Below are positions 36,695-46,084 of a stretch of 64,000 nt of DNA, in pieces. The notes beneath the pieces were generated by a model. That model saw nothing but the letters and a program-made list of their open reading frames with translations, had not been told where the DNA came from and ran no database searches. Each line of letters begins with the position of its first letter. Position 1 is the first letter of the stretch. The stretch is from Dyella sp. OK004 (GTDB taxonomy: Bacteria > Pseudomonadota > Gammaproteobacteria > Xanthomonadales > Rhodanobacteraceae), in the NCBI RefSeq assembly GCF_900114495.1, contig NZ_FOZI01000001.1, positions 577,469 through 641,468 of the forward strand. The letters run 5' to 3'. Position numbers and translations under genes: made by a program.

Positions 36695-37627
36695 TCAGGC
36701 AGCGCCCAGCGCCCGTCTCACCATGGCTGCGAACCGCGCCTGGTCCACCTCCAGCACGATCCGGGTGTTGGCCCGATGCCCCAGACGTCCCGCCCAGTCC
36801 ACCACCGTGGCACCTCGGGTCAGGCGACCATCTAGCTCCACCGCGGCGTGCCGCTCTTCGCTGCGGGTGACGATGGAAGGATCGATCGCCACCGCCATGG
36901 CCAACGCGTCCGCAGCGATGATGCCGCGCCGCTTGCTCCTAGCATTGAACGAGCGGGCCGTGCGAAATACCTGGCCGAAGAACGCCGCGCGATGGTCACC
37001 CGCCGCGAGCCAGCCGTCGAACTCGGTTTCATCGAAGGCGTGACGGAGCGTCGCTTCCCAGTCGACCAGATCGAAATGCGGGAAGGCCTCGAACACGACA
37101 TGCGCCGCCTCGGGATCGAAGCCGATATTGAATTCCGCCGGGATATTGCCGGTATTGCCGTGACCCGTCACTGCACCGCCCATCACGACCAGGCGCTTCA
37201 CCCGTTGCGGCAAGCTGGGATCTAGCCGCAGGGCCAGCGCCACATTCGTCAGGGGTGCCAGTGCAACCAGGGTCAGCTCACCGGGACGCTCGTGGGTCAG
37301 GCGTAACAACGCCAGGGCAGCCTGCTCGTCCGACGCGGTGACCTTAGGCTCAGGGAAGCCGACATCGCCGAAACCGTCCATGCCGTGCACGAATGCAGCA
37401 TCCTCCTCCGGCGCGCGCACCAGCGGCGTCGGGCAACCACCGAACACCGGCGCTGTCGCACCCACCAGATCCATCAACGTACGCGCATTGCGCACGGTGT
37501 GCTCAAGCCCCACGTTGCCGGCGGCAATGCTAAGGCCGGCGATATCGGCATGCGCGTGTGCCATCAAAATGGCCAGAGCGTCGTCTACGCCCGGATCGGT
37601 GTCGATGAGGAGTTGTGGCTTGGTCAT
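36695..37627 (-). CDS. Nucleoside hydrolase (inosine-uridine preferring family)
   Basis: A 310-residue enzyme that cleaves the N-glycosidic bond of ribonucleosides for salvage. The calcium-binding N-terminal motif [14 protein letters not shown] is at residues 8-21. [12 protein letters not shown] (near 125) and [16 protein letters not shown] (near 160) form the ribose pocket. The C-terminal region keeps the conserved Asp in [14 protein letters not shown] 37627 has AAGGAG upstream. It is a single gene. Base preference cannot be read from sequence by eye. Confidence 0.94.
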   Translation of the reverse strand: MTKPQLLIDTDPGVDDALAILMAHAHADIAGLSIAAGNVGLEHTVRNARTLMDLVGATAPVFGGCPTPLVRAPEEDAAFVHGMDGFGDVGFPEPKVTASDEQAALALLRLTHERPGELTLVALAPLTNVALALRLDPSLPQRVKRLVVMGGAVTGHGNTGNIPAEFNIGFDPEAAHVVFEAFPHFDLVDWEATLRHAFDETEFDGWLAAGDHRAAFFGQVFRTARSFNARSKRRGIIAADALAMAVAIDPSIVTRSEERHAAVELDGRLTRGATVVDWAGRLGHRANTRIVLEVDQARFAAMVRRALGAA

Positions 37628-37710
37628 GAAGGCTCCTTGGGTGAGCCCTCTAGCTTATTGGGATCAGGAGACGGGGAACAGAAGCGGGCCACGTAGTTTC
37701 GCAACCTGTT

Positions 37711-39819
37711 TCACGCGTGTGCATAGCGAGCAGCGCCACCCACCCAGCGCTCGATCAATTGCTCGGCGCGCTTTGCATGGTGGCTCAGCATCTTCGCACC
37801 CACTTGCTGCACAGCCGGCAGCAAATGCGCATCGCGGGACAGGTCGGCAATGCGGAAACTGAGCTGACCGGTTTGACGGGTACCCAGCACTTCACCTGGG
37901 CCACGCAGCTCCAGGTCCTTTTCGGCAATGCGGAAGCCGTCATTCGTGTCCCGCATCACTTGCAAGCGCTCACGCGCAAGCTGACCTAACGGTGGCTGAT
38001 AGAGCAATACGCAGTTGGAGGCGACCGCGCCACGCCCCACTCGCCCGCGCAACTGGTGGAGCTGGGCCAGACCTAGCCGCTCACTATTCTCGATTACCAT
38101 CAGGCTGGCATTGGGCACGTCCACGCCGACCTCGATCACCGTAGTTGCCACCAGCACGGCCAGTTCGCCCGCCTTGAAGGCATCCATCACCGCCTGCTTT
38201 TCCTTGGGCTTCATGCGGCCATGAATCAGCCCCACCTTGCAGTCAGACAGTGTCGCGGATAGCTCGGCATGCGCCACCTCGGCGGCCTGCGCACGCAACT
38301 GCTCGGACTCCTCGATCAAGGTGCAGACCCAGTACACCTGCCGCCCCTCGCTGCAAGCTGCATGAATACGCTCGATCACTTCGATACGGCGCGCATTGGA
38401 AATCGCGATGGTCTGTACCGGTGTTCTTCCAGGTGGCAGTTCGTCGATGGAAGAGACGTCCAGATCCGCATACGCACTCATGGCCAGAGTGCGTGGGATC
38501 GGCGTAGCGGTGAGCACCAGCTGATGCGGCACCTGATCGCCCTCCAGCCCCTTGTCGCGCAAGGCAAGGCGTTGCTGCACGCCAAATCGATGTTGCTCAT
38601 CAACGATAACCAGCCCGAGCCGCGCAAAAGCCACACCCTCCTGCATCAGAGCATGCGTGCCCACCACAACCGGCGCACCCGACGCAACGCGCGAGAGAGC
38701 TTGCTGTCGCGCCTTCCCCGTGACCTTTCCAGCGAGCCACTCCACTTCGATACCCAGCGGCTGCAACCAATGACGGAAGTTCCGCAGATGCTGCTCAGCC
38801 AGCAATTCAGTGGGCGCCATCAGTGCCACCTGATAACCCGTCTCCGCCGCGGCCAGCGCCGCCAGTGCGGCAACCACGGTCTTGCCGCTGCCCACATCTC
38901 CCTGCACCAGACGCAGCATCGGGCGAGGCTTCGCGATATCGGCGGCGACGTCATCAGACACGCGCTGCTGCGCGCCGGTCAGAGAGAACGGCAAATCAAC
39001 CAGCAAACGTTTGCGCAGCACACCATCGCCACCCAATACCGGCGAATGCCGGCGGCGCACCGCTGCGCGCATCCGCTTGAGGCTGAGGTGCTGGGTAAGC
39101 AATTCCTCGAAAGCGAGGCGCTGCTGCGCCGAATGGCGGCCGAGCGTCAGCTGCTCCACAGGCGCATCCGCCGGTGGCCGATGGACGTAGAGCAAGGCAT
39201 CGCGCAAGGAAGTGAGGCCATGCTCCGCGGCCAGCTCCGGAGGTATCAGCTCCAGCTGCTCGTCAGGCGGAAGTAGCGCCAATGCCTTGGTAATCACACC
39301 GGCGATGCGTTTCTGACCCAAGCCTTCGGTGGTGGGATACACCGGCGTGAGGCGATCCTCGACCACTGGCTCCGCATCGTCAGCCAAGCGCTGGTATTGG
39401 GGATGCACCATTTCCAACCCCTGCGACCCCAGGCGCACTTCGCCATAAATCAGCAAGCGGCGCCCAGGCTGCAGCTGATCGACCTGGGCACGATGAAAAT
39501 GGAAGAAACGCAGCAGCAGCGTTTGTCGCGAGTCGTCACTGACGGCGACTTTCAATTGCGGCCGATAGCGAAAACCACGTTCGACCGCCTCCACCACACC
39601 CAGCACCTGTACCTGATCGCCCGCGCGCAGCTCGGCGATGGTGCTGATACGCGTGCGATCCTCATAGCGCAACGGCAGGTGGAACCACAGATCCTGCACA
39701 CGCTCGAGTCCCAGGCGCCGCAGCGCATCGGCCAGGGCCGGCCCGATACCCGGCAGCGAAGCGACCGGCCTCAAGCCGGCTGCGTCAGCGATAAGAAGCT
39801 TGTCAGATGAAACAGACAT
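37711..39819 (-). CDS. recG: ATP-dependent DNA helicase RecG
   Basis: A 702-residue branch-migration helicase that remodels stalled replication forks. An N-terminal helix-hairpin and wedge/OB domain (about residues 20-180; QDLWFHLPLRYEDRT) precedes the motor. Motifs are VQGDVGSGKTVVAAL (Walker A), IVDEQHRFGVQQR (DEQH box) and VLTATPIPRTLAMS (motif III). The C-terminal helicase lobe contains GRVGRGAVASNC. ATG 39819 is chosen for a normal N-terminus, but ATG 39843 is also possible since neither has a strong Shine-Dalgarno. It follows ridA and spoT in the same direction. Confidence 0.96.
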   Translation of the reverse strand: MSVSSDKLLIADAAGLRPVASLPGIGPALADALRRLGLERVQDLWFHLPLRYEDRTRISTIAELRAGDQVQVLGVVEAVERGFRYRPQLKVAVSDDSRQTLLLRFFHFHRAQVDQLQPGRRLLIYGEVRLGSQGLEMVHPQYQRLADDAEPVVEDRLTPVYPTTEGLGQKRIAGVITKALALLPPDEQLELIPPELAAEHGLTSLRDALLYVHRPPADAPVEQLTLGRHSAQQRLAFEELLTQHLSLKRMRAAVRRRHSPVLGGDGVLRKRLLVDLPFSLTGAQQRVSDDVAADIAKPRPMLRLVQGDVGSGKTVVAALAALAAAETGYQVALMAPTELLAEQHLRNFRHWLQPLGIEVEWLAGKVTGKARQQALSRVASGAPVVVGTHALMQEGVAFARLGLVIVDEQHRFGVQQRLALRDKGLEGDQVPHQLVLTATPIPRTLAMSAYADLDVSSIDELPPGRTPVQTIAISNARRIEVIERIHAACSEGRQVYWVCTLIEESEQLRAQAAEVAHAELSATLSDCKVGLIHGRMKPKEKQAVMDAFKAGELAVLVATTVIEVGVDVPNASLMVIENSERLGLAQLHQLRGRVGRGAVASNCVLLYQPPLGQLARERLQVMRDTNDGFRIAEKDLELRGPGEVLGTRQTGQLSFRIADLSRDAHLLPAVQQVGAKMLSHHAKRAEQLIERWVGGAARYAHA

Positions 39820-39900
39820 TGCCGCAAGCCTACCCGAGCACATGGCGCTCGCGTAGCCGGCACCGCGGCAATTCGCGTCAGCGCCGGCCTGATAGCTGGA

Positions 39901-40284
39901 TCAGTCCAGCACCATCACCGCATCCACTTCCACCTCGGCGTCTTTTGGCAGACCCGAGACTTCGATGGTGGAGCGTGCGGGATACGGCGCCTGAAAATAG
40001 TCGGCCATCACCGTGTTCACGGTGGCGAAGTTCGCCAGGTCAGTGACATAGATTCCTACGCGCACGATCTTCGACAGCGAACCACCCGCCGCCTCGGCCA
40101 CAGCCTTCAAGTTATCGAACACCCGGCGGGTCTGCGCGGCAATATCACCCCCGACCAGACTGCCGGTAGCCGGATCCAACGGGATCTGGCCGGAGAAGTA
40201 CACCGTGCTGCCGGCGCGCACTGCCTGGGAATATGGGCCGATGGCGGCAGGAGCTTTATCGGTAGAGATGATGCTGCGAGACAT
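39901..40284 (-). CDS. ridA: RidA-family imine/enamine deaminase
   Basis: A 127-residue trimeric enzyme that hydrolyses reactive 2-aminoacrylate produced by PLP enzymes. [20 protein letters not shown] (about residues 9-28), the YPARSTIEV motif with the catalytic Arg (about 102-110), and the [10 protein letters not shown] tail are all present. ATG 40284 has GAGG upstream; a longer frame runs to 40368 through REP sequence. It lies between spoT and recG in a widely conserved order. Confidence 0.95.
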   Translation of the reverse strand: MSRSIISTDKAPAAIGPYSQAVRAGSTVYFSGQIPLDPATGSLVGGDIAAQTRRVFDNLKAVAEAAGGSLSKIVRVGIYVTDLANFATVNTVMADYFQAPYPARSTIEVSGLPKDAEVEVDAVMVLD

Positions 40285-40314
40285 GGCACAAACCTCAGGC
40301 AGAAAACGCCAAGT

Positions 40315-40475
40315 GTAGGAGCCCACCCTGTGGGCGAAAAGCCTGTGGAGCGCGGCACTCGACTCCATTGACGCCGGCTACTACGAACGCGGACACCGGG
40401 GTGCACAGCGGGAGGCGAAGAATCGTGCTGGTAGGACGCTCATCGCGCCCTTTCGCGCACGGGGTGCGTTCCTAC
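40315..40475. repeat. REP-like elements between ridA and spoT (site 3)
   Basis: A forward copy (40315-40337, with GTAGGAGCCCACC and a compensating GGGCGA) and a reverse copy (40453-40475). The reverse copy contains the TAG stop codon of spoT (40472-40474). The two are separated by about 115 bases, a much wider spacing than at the other sites. Confidence 0.8.
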
Positions 40476-42640
40476 AGAGGGTAGCGATAGGCGCCGCTGA
40501 CCACGCCGGTGCGTCGTACGCGCCGGATCACATCGGCCAAGTGCTTGCGGTTCTTCACTTCCAGCGCGAACAGCAAAGTCGCCGCCGCAGCATCGCGCTC
40601 GACGTACTCCACATTCTCGATGTTCGAGTTGGCGGCGGCGATCGCGGCAGCTACCGTCGCCAGCACACCTGGACGATTGATGACCTCGATGCGCAATTCG
40701 GCGCGATAGTCGCCCTGCACGTCGCGATCCCATTCGATCGCCACGCAGCGTTCCGGGGACTTGCGCAGCTCCACCACATTCGGGCATTCGACCCGGTGCA
40801 CCACGATGCCCTTGCCCGACGACAGATAGCCGATGATCTCGTCGCCCGGCAGCGGATGGCAGCAATTGCCAAAGCTCAGCACACCACGCTCAGCGCCGGT
40901 GATGCGGATCTTTTCCGTCACATGCGGCGACGGCACCGATGCTCCGCCCTTCTGCTTGCCCCGCGCTGCCAGCAACTGGCCAGCAACCACGTCCGGCATG
41001 CGATTGCCGAGAGCGATGTCGGAAAGCAGCTCTTCCAGGCGCTTGAGCTTGGACGCTTCAAGGAAACGGTCCAGCACCGCAGCAGGAATCGCATCGAGGC
41101 TGCTGCCCTGCGCGTCGAGTGCGCGATCAAGCATACGATGGCCGAAATCCACGGCATCTTCGTGCTGTAGATGTTTCAGATACTGGCGAATCGCGGTGCG
41201 CGCCTTGCCGGTAACCACCGATTCCAGCCATGCGGGATTCGGCAAGGCGGACGGCGCAGTGATGATTTCCACCAGCTGCCCTGACTCCAGTCGTGTGCGC
41301 AGCGGCAGCAGCTTCTTGTCCACGCGTGCGGCCACCGCGTGGTCACCCACGTCGGTGTGCACGGCATAGGCGAAATCGAGCGCGGTCGCATTGCGCGGTA
41401 GCGAAAGAATGTCGCCGCGCGGCGTGAACAGATAGACCTCGTCCGGGAACAGATCGATCTTGACGTTCTCGATGAATTCCGACGACGACGCCGTATTCGC
41501 CTGGCTATCGGCCAGCGATGACAGCCATTCGCGTGCCCGCGCCTGCGCACTGTTGGCCGGACCACTGTCGGTCTTGTAGGCCCAGTGCGCAGCCACGCCG
41601 CGCTCGGCCACCGAATCCATCTCCGCCGTGCGGATCTGCACTTCGATCGGCGCACCAAACGGCCCGAGCAGCACGGTGTGCAGCGACTGGTAGCCGTTGG
41701 CCTTGGGAATGGCGATGAAGTCCTTGAAACGGCGATCCACTGGCTTGTACAGCGAGTGCACTGCGCCCAACGCCATGTAACAGCTCATCGCGTTGTCCAC
41801 CACCACGCGGAAGCCGTACACATCCATCAGCTGCGCGAAGCTCTTGTGCTCGTTGCGCATCTTGGAATAGATACTCCACGGCGACTTGATGCGGCCGATC
41901 ACCCTGGAACCGATGTGTTCCGCGGTGAGGCGCGTGGACAGTGCCGCTTCGATCTTGCCCATGGCCTCGCGACGATTGCCCAGCGCCGCGCGGATGCGCT
42001 CGCTGATCACACGATAGCGATCGGGGTGCAGCGCACGGAAGCCCAGGTCCTGCAGCTCCGCCTTGAACTTGTTCATGCCCAGGCGCTGCGCAATGGGCGC
42101 GTAGATCTCCAGCGTCTCGCTCGCGATACGGCGACGCGATGGCGCATCTTTCGCACCCAGCGTGCGCATGTTGTGCAGGCGGTCGGCCAGCTTGATCAGA
42201 ATCACGCGCAGATCGCGCGCCATCGCCAGCAACATCTTGCGGAAGCTTTCCGCATCCGCCTCCTGGCGGCTGCTGAAGCGCATTTTGTCCAGCTTGGTGA
42301 CACCGTCGACCAGCTCGGCCACGGTCTCGCCGAACTCGCTGGCAAGCTCGCTACGGCTCAGCTCGGTATCTTCCAGCGTGTCGTGCAGGATCGCCGCGAT
42401 AATGGTCTCGGCATCCAGGCCCAGTTCGGCGAGGATGCCGGCCACGGCGACCGGATGGGTGATATAGGGTTCACCGCTTTTGCGCGCCTGGCCCTCATGG
42501 GCCTGCGCGCCAACCTCATAGGCGCGGGTCACGCGCACCACCTGCGACTCGGGCAGGTAGGCCACGCGCTCTTTCAGAGCCAACACATACGGTGGCAGGG
42601 CCGACGTATCCACAATCTCGGGATGCGTGGCCGCCGGCAT
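40472..42640 (-). CDS. spoT: Bifunctional (p)ppGpp synthetase/hydrolase SpoT
   Basis: A 722-residue RSH enzyme. The HD hydrolase domain (about residues 45-200) has the intact ILHDTLEDTELS motif. The synthetase domain (about 230-345) carries RFKDFIAIPKANGYQSLHT; the basic RxKD version is typical of SpoT-type rather than RelA-type enzymes. TGS (about 380-445, DEVYLFTPRGDILSLP), helical and ACT domains (about 640-720, INRPGVLATVAAAI) follow. It should both make and degrade ppGpp. It is downstream of rpoZ. The last codon and TAG stop lie in a REP element. Confidence 0.97.
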   Translation of the reverse strand: MPAATHPEIVDTSALPPYVLALKERVAYLPESQVVRVTRAYEVGAQAHEGQARKSGEPYITHPVAVAGILAELGLDAETIIAAILHDTLEDTELSRSELASEFGETVAELVDGVTKLDKMRFSSRQEADAESFRKMLLAMARDLRVILIKLADRLHNMRTLGAKDAPSRRRIASETLEIYAPIAQRLGMNKFKAELQDLGFRALHPDRYRVISERIRAALGNRREAMGKIEAALSTRLTAEHIGSRVIGRIKSPWSIYSKMRNEHKSFAQLMDVYGFRVVVDNAMSCYMALGAVHSLYKPVDRRFKDFIAIPKANGYQSLHTVLLGPFGAPIEVQIRTAEMDSVAERGVAAHWAYKTDSGPANSAQARAREWLSSLADSQANTASSSEFIENVKIDLFPDEVYLFTPRGDILSLPRNATALDFAYAVHTDVGDHAVAARVDKKLLPLRTRLESGQLVEIITAPSALPNPAWLESVVTGKARTAIRQYLKHLQHEDAVDFGHRMLDRALDAQGSSLDAIPAAVLDRFLEASKLKRLEELLSDIALGNRMPDVVAGQLLAARGKQKGGASVPSPHVTEKIRITGAERGVLSFGNCCHPLPGDEIIGYLSSGKGIVVHRVECPNVVELRKSPERCVAIEWDRDVQGDYRAELRIEVINRPGVLATVAAAIAAANSNIENVEYVERDAAAATLLFALEVKNRKHLADVIRRVRRTGVVSGAYRYPL

Positions 42641-42773
42641 GGTAGGTCGGCCGCCGCTCAGGCAGCCTCCTCACGATGCGGCAGGGAAAGCAGGGGGCCG
42701 GCTTCGACGCACCATCGCATGGCACCGGCTGAGCCGGTGCGCGTGGAGCATCGTTTACAGCCGGCGCCATCCA

Positions 42774-43064
42774 TCAGTCGTCGCCGCCCTTGGAAAGGTC
42801 GTCATCGACCTCGGCCGCGGCCCATTCCAGCGCTTCGCGCTCGGCGCGCTCGCGCTCGGCCTTGTCGATCTCGTCGATGGTGGCCTGGTCGATGCGGCGA
42901 TCCGCAATCTCGCGCAAGGCGAGCACGGTGGGCTTGTCATGGTCGGGATTGACTGCCGGCTCGGCACCCTTGGAGAGCTGGCGGGCGCGCTTGGTCGCCA
43001 TCAGCACCAGTTCGAATCGGTTGTCGACCACCTCGAGGCAGTCTTCGACAGTAATGCGTGCCAT
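42774..43064 (-). CDS. rpoZ: RNA polymerase omega subunit
   Basis: A 96-residue omega subunit. [20 protein letters not shown] and [13 protein letters not shown] are diagnostic of the beta-prime-binding core. The C-terminal tail is acidic and ends DDLSKGGDD. In other species omega, with beta-prime, forms ppGpp site 1, which fits its place upstream of spoT. AAGGA lies upstream of ATG 43064. A promoter candidate is at 43102-43130. A 133 bp gap separates it from spoT. Confidence 0.97.
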   Translation of the reverse strand: MARITVEDCLEVVDNRFELVLMATKRARQLSKGAEPAVNPDHDKPTVLALREIADRRIDQATIDEIDKAERERAEREALEWAAAEVDDDLSKGGDD

Positions 43065-43101
43065 GTGAAATCCTTAGGGAATAAACGACTTATAGGTCAC
43101 C

Positions 43102-43130
43102 AGTGTAGCCATCGGGCGCTTTGCTGGCAA
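43102..43130 (-). promoter_or_regulatory. Candidate sigma-70 promoter for rpoZ-spoT
   Basis: On the minus strand TTGCCA (43130-43125), a 17-base spacer and TACACT (43107-43102). The predicted start is about 30 bases before the rpoZ ATG. Confidence 0.55.
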
Positions 43131-43251
43131 TGCAGCATCCCCGTATGATGCGCAGTTCAGCAGGCCTGCAGCGCCAGCCGGCCAGACTGCCGGGCGGTAC
43201 ACAATTCAAGTACTAGGAAGTACACTTTTTGGACCCCAGCGGATCCCCTTG

Positions 43252-44088
43252 ATGCCGATGCAGCCCCTCATTCGACTTTCCCTGCGCTGCCTGCCGTTGC
43301 TGGCCGTGGCGCTTCTGGCCGGCTGCAGTATCGCCAAACCGCGCACAGACGATCCGCACGAGCAGTTCAACCGCAAGGTCTACGCCTTCAACGACTCAGT
43401 CGACAAGGCCGTGATCCGTCCAGTGGCCGTGGGCTACCGCAAGGTCACCAATCCACCGGTACGTCGTGCGGTGAGCGACTTCTTCACCAATATCCGCATG
43501 CCGATCACGGTGGCGAACGATCTGCTGCAGGCGCGCCCGATGCAGGCCGCGCGCAGCACCGGACGCTTCCTGGTCAACCTGACCCTGGGCGTCGGCGGCT
43601 TCTTTGACCCTGCCAGCCAGCTCGGCCTGCCGCTGGAAGACAACGATTTCGGTATCACCCTCGCCCGCTGGGGCGTACCTGAGGGCGATTTCCTGATGCT
43701 GCCCCTCATCGGCCCGACCACGGTGCGCGATGTATGGCGCCTCCCGGTGGACAGCTATTTCTTCGATCCACTGAGCTACTACTCGCGCAACCACAGCTTC
43801 AAGGCCGGTCAGTACTACCTGCCATCGATGCTGTACCTGGTCACGTTACGCGCACGTGCCATCGACGCGGAGAGCTTCCTGCAGTCGGCCTACGATCCGT
43901 ACGCATTCCTGCGTGACGCCTATCGCCAGCAGCGCATCTATCAGATCTACGACGGCAACCCGCCCACTGATGTGATCGAGCAGATGCAGGGCCTGAAGGA
44001 CAAGAACTTCGATCCCGAGGAACTGCTGGACGAGCAGCACAAATGGGAAAAGAGTCAGTCCGGGCAGCCGCAACCGACCAAGAACTGA
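43252..44088 (+). CDS. mlaA: MlaA-family outer-membrane lipoprotein
   Basis: A 278-residue MlaA/VacJ lipoprotein. The signal peptide ends in a lipobox (LLAGCS, Cys near residue 25). DPHEQFNRKVYAFNDSVDKA, SDFFTNIRMPITVANDLLQ, and GDFLMLPLIGPTTVRD form the characteristic ring-shaped domain that extracts phospholipids from the outer leaflet and passes them to MlaC. The frame starts with TTG 43249 directly before ATG 43252, and ATG 43258 is also possible. It converges on mlaFEDCB, so the whole Mla system is in one place. Confidence 0.94.
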   Translation: MPMQPLIRLSLRCLPLLAVALLAGCSIAKPRTDDPHEQFNRKVYAFNDSVDKAVIRPVAVGYRKVTNPPVRRAVSDFFTNIRMPITVANDLLQARPMQAARSTGRFLVNLTLGVGGFFDPASQLGLPLEDNDFGITLARWGVPEGDFLMLPLIGPTTVRDVWRLPVDSYFFDPLSYYSRNHSFKAGQYYLPSMLYLVTLRARAIDAESFLQSAYDPYAFLRDAYRQQRIYQIYDGNPPTDVIEQMQGLKDKNFDPEELLDEQHKWEKSQSGQPQPTKN

Positions 44089-44094
44089 GATACG

Positions 44095-44121
44095 AAAAAG
44101 GGGCCGCAAGGCCCCTTTTTT
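44095..44121. terminator. Bidirectional terminator between mlaA and mlaB
   Basis: AAAAAGGGGCC-gcaa-GGCCCCTTTTT, symmetrical, between the convergent mlaA and mlaFEDCB units. Confidence 0.93.
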
Positions 44122-44140
44122 CCTTTCCGCACCACACGTT

Positions 44141-44449
44141 CTACGCCAGCAGCGAATCCACCTCGCAGACCTGCGCCAGCACGCGCATGCCCTCGGGCAC
44201 GTTGCGCACGTGGAGCCGACGCCCCTGCTCTGCCGCCTTGGACAGCACCGCCAGCACGCAGGCCAGACCCGCACTGTCGCTATGCCGGATACCGGAGAGA
44301 TCGAGCTGCGTATGACCGTTGCCCGCCACGGCGGAGGTGATGGCCGACAGCGCATTCGCCGCCGTGACGAACGTCAGCGCACCGGATACGCTCAAGGTAT
44401 CCGGTGCCGCGGCATTCAACTGAAACGAGGCGCTGGCGGCGGTCGTCAT
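44141..44449 (-). CDS. mlaB: STAS-domain protein MlaB
   Basis: A 102-residue STAS-domain subunit that binds MlaF and stabilises the MlaFEDB transporter. The LDLSGIRHSDSAGLACVLAVL segment contains the conserved DSAGL turn of STAS domains. ATG 44449 shares one base with the mlaC stop (TGATG); a GTG directly before it at 44452 is an alternative. It is the last gene of the mlaFEDCB operon. Confidence 0.9.
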   Translation of the reverse strand: MTTAASASFQLNAAAPDTLSVSGALTFVTAANALSAITSAVAGNGHTQLDLSGIRHSDSAGLACVLAVLSKAAEQGRRLHVRNVPEGMRVLAQVCEVDSLLA

Positions 44450-45123
44450 CACTGCGCGGCCTTGCCGTCCTTTTCCAAGGTTTCCAGCGCCTTCGAGCCC
44501 TGGGTCTCCAGGTTCGTGATCAGCTTGTCGAGGCCCACCTTGCGGATCTCGGCGTCGACCTGGTTGCGATAATTGGTGACGTAGGAAATGCCTTCGATGA
44601 TCACGTCGTAAGCCTTCCAGTCGCCGCTGCGGCTCTTGCGGAAGGCATAATCCACGGCCACGGTCTTGCCGTCGTCCAGTACTACCTGGGTGCGCACCAC
44701 GGTGCGCTTGTCGTTGAGGTCGCCACTGAACGGCAGCACCTTTACGCGACCGCGCGTGTAGTTGACCAGACCCTCTGCATAGCGATGGGTGATGGAATTG
44801 TAGAAGGCCTTGGCAAAACGCTCGCGCTGCTGCGGCGAGGCGTCGCGGGCGTGCTGGCCAAGCACCAGGATCGACGCGTAATCAATGTCGAAGTGCGGCA
44901 GGAACACATCATCGATCACCGAGATCAGCTTCTCCTGATCCTTCTTCAGCTCGGCCTGATGGCCATCGATAGCATTGCCCAACTGATCGACGATGGTTTG
45001 CGCCACCTGCACGGGGGATTGCCCCGCAGCCGGCGTCTGCGCGGCGTTCTGAGCAAAAACCGGTGCGGCGACCACACCGCTGAAAGCGATGGCGGTGGCA
45101 AGAGCCAGACTACGCAACATCAT
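44449..45123 (-). CDS. mlaC: Periplasmic phospholipid-binding protein MlaC
   Basis: A 224-residue secreted Ttg2D/MlaC protein that shuttles phospholipids between MlaA and MlaD. It has a signal peptide (about residues 1-25, ending PVFAQ), then a helical/beta domain with VFLPHFDIDYASILVLG, FYNSITHRYAEGL and the C-terminal AYDVIIEGISYVTNYRNQV, which is strongly conserved. AGGAG lies six bases before ATG 45123. Confidence 0.95.
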   Translation of the reverse strand: MMLRSLALATAIAFSGVVAAPVFAQNAAQTPAAGQSPVQVAQTIVDQLGNAIDGHQAELKKDQEKLISVIDDVFLPHFDIDYASILVLGQHARDASPQQRERFAKAFYNSITHRYAEGLVNYTRGRVKVLPFSGDLNDKRTVVRTQVVLDDGKTVAVDYAFRKSRSGDWKAYDVIIEGISYVTNYRNQVDAEIRKVGLDKLITNLETQGSKALETLEKDGKAAQ

Positions 45124-45162
45124 GGGTAACTCCTGGAAATTCTGTCTCGGGGAAGGGCTGGC

Positions 45163-46035
45163 TCAGTGCTTGCCAGCCGGGGGAGTGGTCGAACCGGAGT
45201 TGTCGGCAGGCTTCTTGTCGCTGGGCGAGCCATTGACCAGGAATTTGCCGATCAGGTCTTCGAGCTGCAGGGCCGACTGCGTCAACACCAACTCGTCACC
45301 GTTCTTGAGCATGTCCGGCGAGCCGCCGGGCTGGATCGCAACATACTGAGTACCGATCAAACCGCTGGTGAATACCGCCGCCGCCGAATCGTCGGGAATC
45401 TGGCTGTATTTCTTGTCGATCGCCAGCATCACCTCGGCGTCCAGCTTGACCGGGTCGGCCTTCACCGACTGCACGCTGCCGATCGCCACACCAGCCATCT
45501 TCACCGGCGCACCGATGGACAGCGCACCAACATTGGTGAAGCGCGCCTTGACCGTATAGCTGCCGGAGAGATTGTCCGCCGCGCCGCCAGCGCCGAAGAA
45601 CTTGCCGAGCATCTCTTCCAGCTGCTGCGCCGGACGGGTCAGCGCCAGCGTGCCGCCATCGGCCATGGTCTTTGCAGAACTGCCGTACTGGATACCCACG
45701 TACTGATCACCGAGCAGGCCACTGGTAAAGATCGTCGCCACGGAGTCGTCAGGAATCTTGTCGTAACGCTTGTCGATGGCCAGCTTGACGTCAGCCGTCT
45801 CCTTGCCCGGATCAAGCACGATCGACTGCACCTGACCAATGCGCACACCTGCCACCTTCACCGGCGCACGCTCCTTGAGCTGGCCGATGTTGGCGAAGTG
45901 CGCCTCCACCGTGTAGCTCGGGCCGCGGCTGGTGTTGGCGACCGACGTGGTCTGGGTGGCGAGATAGCCGAGCGCGGCAAAGCCGAGCACGATGAACAGG
46001 CCGGTGCCGACGGCATAGGATTGTCTCTGGCTCAC
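45163..46035 (-). CDS. mlaD: MlaD with two tandem MCE domains
   Basis: A 290-residue inner-membrane protein with one N-terminal helix (about residues 8-27). Two MCE domains follow: 41-118 and 160-237. They align along their whole length. APVKVAGVRIGQVQS pairs with APVKMAGVAIGSVQS. IPDDSVATIFTSGLLGDQYV pairs with IPDDSAAAVFTSGLIGTQYV. The E. coli protein has one such domain in about 183 residues. The linker and C-terminal tail contain a shared QQLEEMLGKF/LQLEDLIGKF segment, so the duplication includes it. MCE domains form hexameric rings, so this protein should give two stacked rings. The start is GTG 46035 with GAGG upstream. Confidence 0.94.
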   Translation of the reverse strand: MSQRQSYAVGTGLFIVLGFAALGYLATQTTSVANTSRGPSYTVEAHFANIGQLKERAPVKVAGVRIGQVQSIVLDPGKETADVKLAIDKRYDKIPDDSVATIFTSGLLGDQYVGIQYGSSAKTMADGGTLALTRPAQQLEEMLGKFFGAGGAADNLSGSYTVKARFTNVGALSIGAPVKMAGVAIGSVQSVKADPVKLDAEVMLAIDKKYSQIPDDSAAAVFTSGLIGTQYVAIQPGGSPDMLKNGDELVLTQSALQLEDLIGKFLVNGSPSDKKPADNSGSTTPPAGKH

Positions 46036-46084
46036 GGCACGATCCTCAGTAAAAAGTGATGGGATACGGTTTTCATATCGGGGC

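Noticed and set aside
41585-42952. Long plus-strand frame opposite spoT and rpoZ (about 455 codons)
   Set aside because: It runs antisense through the HD and synthetase domains and the intergenic space. There is no independent start signal.
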